A stretch of DNA of 11,123 nt, from assembly GCA_028875175.1 (NCBI GenBank), contig JAPPFO010000019.1, forward strand, positions 1 to 11,123, given 5' to 3'. Below, in pieces: positions 6,099 to 11,123 of the stretch; the first letter of the stretch is position 1; the number at the start of each line of letters is the position of its first letter. A program made the translations under genes and the position numbers. The notes beneath the pieces were generated by a model. That model was not told the DNA's origin and did not search any database. It saw only the letters and a list, made by a program, of their open reading frames with translations. Origin of the DNA: Chloroflexota bacterium (lineage in GTDB: Bacteria; Chloroflexota; UBA11872).

Positions 6099-6155
6099 TG
6101 GGCCGTGTAAGGCTGAATTGCGAACTCTCCGATCGGAAGTTCCTATCTGAGGAGT
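6099..6155. repeat. Diverged ~57-bp repeat, copy A
   Basis: About 57 bases starting with TGGGCCGTGTAAG match 7263-7319 at roughly 78% identity by hand count, with no gaps. It lies about 60 bp past the stop of the phosphatase gene and beside the transposase relic. Confidence 0.65.
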
Positions 6156-6217
6156 CGATCAGGCGACAAGACGAGCCTAGGCCGCGTCTGGGGTCGACTT
6201 CAGGGGATTTTGGGCGC

Positions 6218-6976
6218 TCATTCAGTCATTGCCTCCTTGATGGCGGCGAGCTGGTCGTCGGTGATGCCGGTGTCTCGCAGGTAGCCCTCGACGCCTCCGT
6301 ACATCCTGTCGACGTGGTCGAGGGTTATTTGCATGCTGTGAGGATGGCAGGCATCGTTCTGAAAATCCCGCCACGTGTATTCGTCAGGATTCACGTCAGG
6401 ACGGTCTTTGTAGTAGCGCCGCACCAGATACTGCGCGGTGAGGCCATAGTCCTCGATGATGGTCTCGCGAGGAACGCCACAGATATCCAGCACGAATGCG
6501 GCAGAGATTCCGGCCCTGTCCTTGCCCGCGTTACAGTGGACGAGGACGGGGAGACCGCCCGGGCTGGCAAGAACCGAGAATATCTGGTGGAGGATGTGCT
6601 TTCTCTGTTCGAGTATGTAGCAGTACGCCCTGCCCCGCCGCTCGGCAGAGTCCTCGACTCCGTCGATCACCTCCCTACCCTCGAGGTCCACGTCGCCTGC
6701 CATGTTCTGATGGTAGTAGGTGACGGCCTCATTGCCAATGAAGGGGCTCGGCCTGAATTGCAGGTCGCTGCTGCGGCGCAGGTCGATGATGTTTTGGATG
6801 CCGTATTCGAGGAGAGTGTTTACGCCCGCGGGGCTGAGATTCGCCAGGGTGTCCGCCCGTAGGTACCTACCCCAGCGGGTCATCCTGCCGTGGCGGGTCT
6901 CGTATCCTCCGAGGTCGCGGACGTTGTATGCGCCCTCGACATCGAGGGCGCGCACGTGTTCAGTGTGCTTGGTCAT
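6218..6976 (-). CDS. Tyrosine/dual-specificity protein phosphatase family
   Basis: A 252-residue member of the Y_phosphatase3 family, which includes Listeria LipA. It opens with NVRDLGGYETRHG (18-30) and RWGRYLRADTLANLS (34-48), the N-terminal signature of the family. It then has NIIDLRRSSD (62-71) and the P-loop VHCNAGKDRAG (146-156), with nucleophile Cys148 and phosphate-binding Arg154. The HCxxGKDR loop is typical of enzymes acting on phosphotyrosine, phosphoinositides or other phosphomonoesters. There is no signal peptide. GGGGAG is well placed before the ATG. It stands alone in 366- and 387-bp gaps flanked by the two copies of a ~57-bp repeat, so it may be a separate unit or a later insertion. 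Given the neighbours, a small phosphate ester is as plausible a substrate as a protein. Confidence 0.87.
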   Translation of the reverse strand: MTKHTEHVRALDVEGAYNVRDLGGYETRHGRMTRWGRYLRADTLANLSPAGVNTLLEYGIQNIIDLRRSSDLQFRPSPFIGNEAVTYYHQNMAGDVDLEGREVIDGVEDSAERRGRAYCYILEQRKHILHQIFSVLASPGGLPVLVHCNAGKDRAGISAAFVLDICGVPRETIIEDYGLTAQYLVRRYYKDRPDVNPDEYTWRDFQNDACHPHSMQITLDHVDRMYGGVEGYLRDTGITDDQLAAIKEAMTE

Positions 6977-7342
6977 GGATGGGTCACTCCCCGTGATCAG
7001 CGCAGTCTTCTGGCATACCGTCGACCTAGCGTCTGTTTGAAGTGGTCACTATTGGGCCTCCGCGTTTGGTGGTGCTCAATGATAGAGCACATTGTGATCC
7101 AGCGTCCTATCAGAACACACGACAACTAGCGCAATAGGCGCCAACAGGGGGAGGCAACATCTGAGGGAGTGCAAACGCACCAGCCTTTCCTGAAAGGGCG
7201 GGGGCAGTCGCACACCATTGCTGAGGAAGTTCGAGCCTCGGCAGGCCTTAGCTATGAACATGTGGGCCGTGTAAGACTGAATGTCGAACTCTTCGGTGGC
7301 AGGTTTCTATGTGAGGACTACGCGTTCCGTCAGTGGGTAGAG
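6977..7342 (-). other. Intergenic region upstream of the phosphatase gene
   Basis: These 366 bases contain repeat copy B at 7263-7319 and the ribosome binding site of the phosphatase gene. No tRNA, known riboswitch or convincing ORF is visible; the open frames have no family signature. A promoter for the phosphatase gene is likely here, but I cannot place its boxes with confidence. Confidence 0.5.
7263..7319. repeat. Diverged ~57-bp repeat, copy B
   Basis: This copy pairs with 6099-6155 in the same orientation and begins with the same TGGGCCGTGTAAG. It lies about 25 bp past the stop of the MetE-like gene. The substitutions show no clear coding pattern. Confidence 0.65.
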
Positions 7343-8413
7343 CTACCGAAATTCCTCCCTCAGCATCTCAGCCGCCAGGGACTCATTCCTGAGCTTCAGG
7401 TACGCCTCGTCGAGCGGGATATCGGCAGCGCTTCCCGGCGCGAAACCGCAGTCGGGGTGCAGCAGAATCCGCTCGGGCGCGACGTATTGGGCGGCCTGCC
7501 TGACGCGGCCGGCAATCTCGTCTGGCGTGTCGATGTGGCTGCTGCGGCAGTCGACGCATCCCAGGCCGATATCGAAGCGTTCTGGTAAGTCGCGCAATAC
7601 GGCAAAGTCGCCGGCCGCCGGTATCGCAAACTCCAACATGAGAATATCCACCTTCAGACCGGCCAGGGCTGGAAGAATCGGCTCGTATCCACCCTCGCCG
7701 ACCCATCCTGCGCGACCCTTATTGCGCCGGCACAGGTGGATCGCCAACCTGACGCCGTCTACTCCCTCAACGACGCGGTTCAGTAAGTCCACGCAGTACG
7801 CCATCTCGGCCTGCGGATCGTCGTAGTCCGCCCGCACCTTCGGGTCCACGAACAGGCACAGGTGCGGGTCGTCAAACTGCGCAATCGCTACCCCTTCGTC
7901 GCGTACGGCTTCCAGCTCGTGCCGAAGCACGGGCACCAGCGCCTCGGTGAAGTCACGTCGAGCGGGATACGCGGCTCGTGACAGTTCGGGGTCCCACATC
8001 CGCTCACCTAACAGGTACGGCGATGGTATGGCGACCTTGACATCCCGTCCCGTATGCAGTTTGAGGAACCGTGCCTCCCTCGCCAGCAGGCCGGGGTTTG
8101 CGACTTCGATTTTCGAGGTAACGACGTGCCACGTCTGGCGCTGTCCCAGGACTTCCTTGATGGACAGATCGAACCCGCGGCAGATATCCGCAATCACCCC
8201 GATGTATGACTTTCTACGCCATTCCCCGTCGGAAATGATGTCGATGCCGGCAAGCTCCTGTATCTGCGCGACGTACGGGATAGCGGAGTCCATCATCCGC
8301 CGAAAATCGCCCGAAGTGCCGCCCCCTTCAACCTGTGATTCAATCAGGTCTCGCACGTATTGAGGTCGCGGCATGGAGCCGACGACGGTGGTTGGGAACA
8401 GGCCTCGTTCCAT
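7343..8413 (-). CDS. MetE C-terminal-like zinc methyltransferase
   Basis: A 356-residue protein of the cobalamin-independent methionine synthase C-terminal family (COG0620), without the N-terminal half of full MetE. Numbered from the ATG at 8413, it has FPTTVVGSMPRP (6-17) and the substrate-binding segment IISDGEWRR (59-67). The zinc ligands appear intact: His226 and Cys228 in IHLC, Glu261 in MLEF, and Cys322 in HPDCGF. So it probably activates a thiol and methylates it, or runs a related alkyl transfer. Core MetE proteins of this size can use methyl donors other than folate, and many paralogues have unknown substrates. A TTG at 8428 would overlap the upstream gene by 8 bp; with the ATG the gap is 7 bp. 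Either way it is coupled to the nucleotidyltransferase. Neither start has a strong ribosome binding site. Confidence 0.83.
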   Translation of the reverse strand: MERGLFPTTVVGSMPRPQYVRDLIESQVEGGGTSGDFRRMMDSAIPYVAQIQELAGIDIISDGEWRRKSYIGVIADICRGFDLSIKEVLGQRQTWHVVTSKIEVANPGLLAREARFLKLHTGRDVKVAIPSPYLLGERMWDPELSRAAYPARRDFTEALVPVLRHELEAVRDEGVAIAQFDDPHLCLFVDPKVRADYDDPQAEMAYCVDLLNRVVEGVDGVRLAIHLCRRNKGRAGWVGEGGYEPILPALAGLKVDILMLEFAIPAAGDFAVLRDLPERFDIGLGCVDCRSSHIDTPDEIAGRVRQAAQYVAPERILLHPDCGFAPGSAADIPLDEAYLKLRNESLAAEMLREEFR

Positions 8414-8420
8414 TTGGCGT

Positions 8421-9242
8421 TCAGGCAAGATGTCGTGCGTTTTCTCTGCTCGTGGTCAGACGTGGCTCAGGCACAGGTTTGGTCGCGAATCGCATCCAGT
8501 CGGCGGTAGCTAGGTGGTAGTCCTGGATGTTGTCAACCTCATGGTAGTCACCGGGTACGGCGACGCAGTGGACCGGGATTCCATCGCTGATCATCCGGTC
8601 GAGTAGATGAATGACATACGCCATGCGGAAGGGCCTGCCGTCGGCGATGACTTGCTCATCGCCAAGTTCGGCGTGGAGTTCGTCGTAGAAGTGCAGGAAC
8701 TGCGAAGCGCCCTCGGCCGTCATCTTGAGAACGCCCGAATACTCTCCGGATGCCTCGTGCGGCTTGATCGTCCGTGAGACCTCCACCACGCGGTCGCCGT
8801 CCACCAGAATCTTCTCGGCGTCCGACTCCGGATGCATACTCCGAAACACATACCGTTCACGCCAACGAGTGTCCATCACAAGCGTGATGTCGTGTGGCGA
8901 ATCCTCAAGCGCCTTCACTGCGCCGCTGCGGTACAGCGTATCGGTGTACGTCGCATAGAAGCCGCGGGCCATGTGTTCACGAGCACAGACCAGGGACGCG
9001 AGGATGTTGGTCGTGGGCCAGGCGGGATTTTCCACATAGCAGAGATCTGGGTAGGCGTCCCGAACCACGTCCATGAGGTACCCGCCGACGAAGACAAACC
9101 GGTCCAGACCATTCTGTCGAAACGCACGTAGCGTCCAATCCAGAATTCTGGCGCCCGCGACTTCAGTAAAGCACTTTGGTTGCGACGCGGTGAAGGGCAT
9201 AAGGCGTTCGCCCCGTCCGGCCCCGAGCAGGATGACGTTCAT
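8421..9242 (-). CDS. Nucleotidyltransferase, LicC/PntC-like
   Basis: A 273-residue NTP_transferase-fold protein. The nucleotide-binding signature is LLGAGRGERLMPFTASQPKC (5-24), with the catalytic Lys of PK at 23. FVGGYLMDVV (51-60) and the metal-site region YATYTDTLYRSG (96-107, Asp101) follow. Near the end, HEVDNIQDYHLA (234-245) matches the MDN(L/I)xDY motif of phosphocholine cytidylyltransferase LicC and the aminoethylphosphonate cytidylyltransferase PntC, more than sugar-phosphate enzymes such as RmlA. It would activate a phosphate- or phosphonate-bearing small molecule as a CMP (or other NMP) conjugate. It is the first gene of the minus-strand metabolic block and overlaps or abuts the MetE-like gene. 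AGAGG precedes the ATG. The C-terminal ~25 residues are poorly structured. The exact nucleotide and substrate are not determined. Confidence 0.82.
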   Translation of the reverse strand: MNVILLGAGRGERLMPFTASQPKCFTEVAGARILDWTLRAFRQNGLDRFVFVGGYLMDVVRDAYPDLCYVENPAWPTTNILASLVCAREHMARGFYATYTDTLYRSGAVKALEDSPHDITLVMDTRWRERYVFRSMHPESDAEKILVDGDRVVEVSRTIKPHEASGEYSGVLKMTAEGASQFLHFYDELHAELGDEQVIADGRPFRMAYVIHLLDRMISDGIPVHCVAVPGDYHEVDNIQDYHLATADWMRFATKPVPEPRLTTSRENARHLA

Positions 9243-9316
9243 GCCTCTGCGCCGCTCCGTAGTGCCAGTTCCCGCTCACCCTACCGCGCCGAACCTGCGA
9301 CCGTCGTGGAGGGTGG

Positions 9317-9391
9317 TGGCGGACCGAATGGAATCCCAACCCACGACCTCCCCAATCCGAGTGCGGCGCTCTTCCGGCTGAACAATCGGCC
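9317..9391 (-). pseudogene. Decayed tRNA-Ala copy
   Basis: This stretch matches the intact tRNA-Ala at 9991-10066 at about 66 of 76 positions by hand count, in the same orientation. The acceptor stem has lost one G, the T-loop reads TTGGGAT instead of TTCGAAT, the anticodon stem has a G-G mismatch and the encoded CCA is lost. The anticodon (9357-9359 on the plus strand) has become CGG, a proline anticodon. It is unlikely to be a working tRNA. It occupies the gap between the nucleotidyltransferase and hicB. Confidence 0.85.
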
Positions 9392-9442
9392 TCAGCGTCC
9401 AATACGGAATTCGCGGAAACCGCCGCCCGGCGATCCGGGCGA

Positions 9443-9658
9443 CTAGACCTCAGTCAGCTCATACGCCTGCGGCGCCGGAATCGCCTCCCCGTCCTCCTCC
9501 AGCGCCTCCAGGTAAAGCTCAATCGCCTCCCGGATCAGCACCACAACCTCCGCCTTCGTCTCCCCAACCGCCACGCACCCCGGCAAGTCCGGCACGTGTG
9601 CGCCATAGCTTGTCGGTCCCCGCTCAATTACCACGGCGTATTTCATCGCCTTACTCAT
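9443..9658 (-). CDS. hicB: HicB-like antitoxin
   Basis: A 71-residue antitoxin of the HicAB system with a partial RNase-H-like fold. The typical segment YAVVIERGPTSYGAHVPDLP (7-26) leads into GCVAVGETKAE and a helical part, IREAIELYLEALEEDGEAIP. It should bind and neutralise HicA. It has no room for a C-terminal DNA-binding domain, so operon autoregulation would need another mechanism. Its ATG overlaps the TGA of hicA (ATGA), giving coupled translation and the usual toxin-first order. Confidence 0.92.
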   Translation of the reverse strand: MSKAMKYAVVIERGPTSYGAHVPDLPGCVAVGETKAEVVVLIREAIELYLEALEEDGEAIPAPQAYELTEV

Positions 9659-9843
9659 TTCAGGCCAGCCTGCCTCAGGATACTGTTCCAGGTTCCCTTG
9701 GGGATATTGACCCCTGGCTTGCCGGCGACAACCACGATTCCTGGCTTGTACGGGTGCTTGAAGATTCGGTGGCTCCCTCGTGTTCGCGACATCTGCCAAC
9801 CTTCTCGCTCAAGGATCCGAATAGCCTCTCGAACCTTCGGCAC
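9655..9843 (-). CDS. hicA: HicA-like mRNA interferase toxin
   Basis: A 62-residue toxin of the HicA family, which cleaves mRNA and stops translation. It reads KVREAIRILEREGWQMSRTR (3-22), then GSHRIFKHP (23-31) with catalytic His25, then GIVVVAGKP and a closing NSILRQAGLK. This is the dsRBD-like fold at full normal length. I chose a GTG start at 9843 because GGAGGG lies at ideal distance before it and the family starts here; an ATG at 9930 would add 29 residues with no similarity. It overlaps hicB by ATGA. The operon lies between a tRNA-Ala gene and a decayed copy of the same tRNA, which suggests it arrived as mobile cargo. Confidence 0.92.
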   Translation of the reverse strand: MPKVREAIRILEREGWQMSRTRGSHRIFKHPYKPGIVVVAGKPGVNIPKGTWNSILRQAGLK

Positions 9844-9990
9844 ACGCTCCCTCCGGTCCGCCCGATGACTTGACCAAACCTGCGCGGCCTGGCTCTCTGC
9901 AAAGTTGGCGACCTTGAAGGGCAGTCGCATCGGTGCGCGAGTGCCTCATCTCAGCCAAGATCCGCGGTCACAGCTCGCGATTCCTGTGCC

Positions 9991-10066
9991 TGGTGGACCG
10001 AATGGGATTCGAACCCACGACCTCCGCAATGCGAGTGCGGCGCTCTTCCGACTGAGCTATCGGCCC
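9991..10066 (-). tRNA. tRNA-Ala(CGC) with encoded CCA
   Basis: The minus strand folds into a full cloverleaf of 76 nt. The acceptor GGGCCGA pairs with TCGGTCC, including the G3-U70 pair that marks alanine tRNAs, followed by A73 and an encoded CCA. The anticodon stem CCGCA/TGCGG carries the loop CTCGCAT, so the anticodon is CGC (10031-10033) and reads GCG codons. The T-loop TTCGAAT is normal. It is transcribed in the same direction as rplU-rpmA and hicAB. TATAGG, 9 nt before the 5' end, may be a -10 box. Confidence 0.96.
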
Positions 10067-10093
10067 TCAGCAGAGCCTATACGGTCGGAGCCT

Positions 10094-10149
10094 CTTTCCC
10101 TTGTCCCGTGAGGGAAAGGGCTAGAGCCTGCCCCGGACTCGATCCGGGG
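10094..10149. repeat. Two tandem hairpins, REP-like
   Basis: CTTTCCCT/AGGGAAAG (10094-10118, 9-nt loop) and CCCCGGA/TCCGGGG (10131-10149, 5-nt loop) are perfect stems in the 172-bp gap between rpmA and tRNA-Ala. Elements of this type recur in many bacterial genomes as dispersed repeats. The first could also end the rplU-rpmA transcript, but it has no T-run. No other gene is visible in the gap. Confidence 0.5.
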
Positions 10150-10238
10150 GTGAGGGTGGGTGCTAGCCCCGGCAACAATGCCTGGTTCGGCCGCGTCCCT
10201 TACCCCACATCCGTCCGCAAGCCTCTTCTTCAATCCGT

Positions 10239-10493
10239 CTAGGCCGCGGGCGCAACCCTCACGCGCTTTCGCCCTCGAACCTGCTCAAACACCAGCGTCC
10301 CGTCAGCCAGCGCAAACAGCGTGTGATCCCGGCCCACGCCAACGTGAGACCCGGGAAGCAGCTTCGTGCCGCGCTGCCGGGCGATGATCTGCCCCGTCCG
10401 GATCTCCTCGCCCGCAAACTTCTTCACCCCCAGCATCTTGGGGTTGCTGTCGCGACCGTTCCGGCTGCTGCCAAGACCTTTTTTGTGTGCCAT
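10239..10493 (-). CDS. rpmA: 50S ribosomal protein L27
   Basis: An 84-residue ribosomal protein L27, a part of the large subunit near the peptidyl transferase centre. It starts MAHKKGLGSSRNGRDSN, the classic N-terminus that reaches the tRNA CCA ends, with no extra cleavable leader as found in Firmicutes. The middle, GQIIARQRGTKLLPGSHVGV (34-53), is highly conserved in the family, and the length is normal. It follows rplU by 27 bp in the standard bacterial order. Confidence 0.97.
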   Translation of the reverse strand: MAHKKGLGSSRNGRDSNPKMLGVKKFAGEEIRTGQIIARQRGTKLLPGSHVGVGRDHTLFALADGTLVFEQVRGRKRVRVAPAA

Positions 10494-10520
10494 CGCTCGT
10501 AATCCTTCCGTTTCGCTCGA

Positions 10521-10844
10521 CTACGCCGGCTGCGCGCTGATCGAATCGATCCGCAACCGCGTCAACTCCTGGCGGTGACCCATCCGGCGTCGCCGGCGCT
10601 TACTCGCCTGGTAGGTGAAGATCCGGATCTTCGGGCCCCGCACGTGCTCGAGCACGCTCGCCTCGATCGAGGCGCCGTCCACCGTCGGCTGACCTACGTG
10701 GACGCCATCCTCGTCGCTCACCAGCAACACATCGTCAAACGTCAGCGATCCCGACGCCTCAGCGTCCAACCGCTCCACCTCGATCACGTCCCCCGGCGAC
10801 ACGCGAAACTGCTTGCCCCCGGTCGCAAAAACCGCGTAACCCAT
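10521..10844 (-). CDS. rplU: 50S ribosomal protein L21
   Basis: A 107-residue ribosomal protein L21 that binds 23S rRNA. It begins MGYAVFATGGKQFRVSPGDV (1-20), the family's N-terminal signature, and carries the late RNA-binding segment YQASKRRRRRMGHRQELTRL followed by a short tail. I chose the ATG at 10844 because the family starts there; the frame stays open further upstream but carries no conserved sequence. GGGG lies upstream as a modest ribosome binding site. It is the first gene of the rplU-rpmA operon. Confidence 0.96.
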   Translation of the reverse strand: MGYAVFATGGKQFRVSPGDVIEVERLDAEASGSLTFDDVLLVSDEDGVHVGQPTVDGASIEASVLEHVRGPKIRIFTYQASKRRRRRMGHRQELTRLRIDSISAQPA

Positions 10845-10930
10845 AACGACCCCGTCGCTGGTTCTACCTGAAGTGCGGCGTCCCAACCGCGCGCCAATCC
10901 AACCCAACGCGCCACGCCGTCAACCCACCC

Positions 10931-10939
10931 ATGCTAGCA
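10931..10939 (-). promoter_or_regulatory. Likely promoter of rplU-rpmA (extended -10)
   Basis: On the minus strand TGCTAGCAT fits an extended -10 (TGnTAnnnT), preceded by TTT. A -35 box is weak. It lies about 87 nt before the rplU ATG, leaving a leader of roughly 80 nt. Confidence 0.45.
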
Positions 10940-10975
10940 AAAGCGGTGCCGCAGCCGACATCCTGGCGTCCGGGC

Positions 10976-11112
10976 CCCGCCTTTCGTAGGGGCGGCGTCC
11001 CCGACCCGCCCGTCTTCCGGTCGTGCTGGCAGGCGTACATCCCCAGCCCGTCGAACCACACCCTTACCACCCAACCCTCCCAAGCAGGGCCCCGCGTGCG
11101 GCGCCGGGGCCC
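10976..11112. repeat. GC-rich non-coding stretch with hairpins
   Basis: The window end upstream of rplU has no supported gene. It has a GC-rich segment around 10976-11020, of the kind dispersed between genes in GC-rich genomes. It also has a strong hairpin at 11087-11112 (GGGCCCCG/CGGGGCCC, 10-nt loop), which may terminate the upstream transcript. Confidence 0.35.
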
Positions 11113-11123
11113 AAGGCCCGCGG

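Noticed and set aside
6098..6862. 254-codon plus-strand ORF opposite the phosphatase, starting in repeat copy A
   Set aside because: Shadow of the phosphatase gene. The repeat copies share a short translated resemblance in this frame, but the substitutions are not coding-like and the second copy lies in an unrelated context.
9905..10111. Plus-strand ORF with a GPNGIRTHDL-type peptide
   Set aside because: This is the well-known translation artefact of an antisense tRNA gene, here tRNA-Ala; the same artefact appears over the pseudo-tRNA at 9317-9391.
10864..11070. 68-codon minus-strand ORF upstream of rplU
   Set aside because: It runs through a GC-rich repeat and the putative promoter, with no family similarity.
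1..11123. CRISPR array or phage/defence module
   Set aside because: No regularly spaced repeats, no Cas, restriction or phage structural genes. The only defence-like genes are hicAB and its relic.

Overview
The window is GC-rich, bacterial and densely coded. Nothing in it fixes the taxonomy. The dispersed GC-rich hairpin repeats, the extended -10 style promoters and the mix of accessory genes suggest an uncultivated lineage such as a SAR202/Dehalococcoidia-like member of Chloroflexota; this is an inference of modest confidence. TGA is used as an ordinary stop by several genes (for example the phosphonatase-like hydrolase, and hicA in an ATGA overlap), so the genome uses the standard code.

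Left part (1-2195, minus strand): a P-loop uridine-kinase-like protein, an alpha/beta hydrolase of the proline iminopeptidase type and an SSAT-like GNAT acetyltransferase lie head to tail with gaps under 90 bp, probably one transcription unit. Just upstream of the kinase is a short relic of a hicA/hicB junction.

Centre-left (2432-3757, plus strand): the most striking gene is a peroxiredoxin of 152 codons in which the peroxidatic cysteine of the P-x-x-x-T-x-x-C motif is an in-frame TGA. An 8-bp hairpin with a GGA loop begins 13 nt after that TGA, as expected for a bacterial SECIS element. I read it as a candidate selenocysteine peroxiredoxin that ordinary gene callers would truncate. It is followed by a two-gene unit: a small conserved-type hypothetical protein and a retropepsin-like clan AA aspartic protease, overlapping by GTGA.

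Centre (3976-9242, all minus strand): five metabolic genes. In transcription order they are a LicC/PntC-like nucleotidyltransferase, a MetE-C-like zinc methyltransferase, a Tyr/dual-specificity phosphatase (HCxxGKDR), a zinc alcohol dehydrogenase of the phosphonate-associated type, and a phosphonatase (PhnX)-like HAD hydrolase that keeps the cap-domain Schiff-base lysine. The dehydrogenase/hydrolase pair matches a known association in phosphonate catabolism; the other three genes make it an unusual neighbourhood. A degenerate IS3-type transposase fragment and two copies of a diverged ~57-bp repeat lie in the intergenic gaps.

Right part (9317-11123, minus strand): the housekeeping pair rplU-rpmA, then tRNA-Ala(CGC) with an encoded CCA, a hicAB toxin-antitoxin operon, and a decayed tRNA-Ala copy whose anticodon now reads CGG. 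The direct tRNA/pseudo-tRNA pair around hicAB suggests a past integration or duplication at the tRNA locus, marking the border between core genes and accessory cargo.
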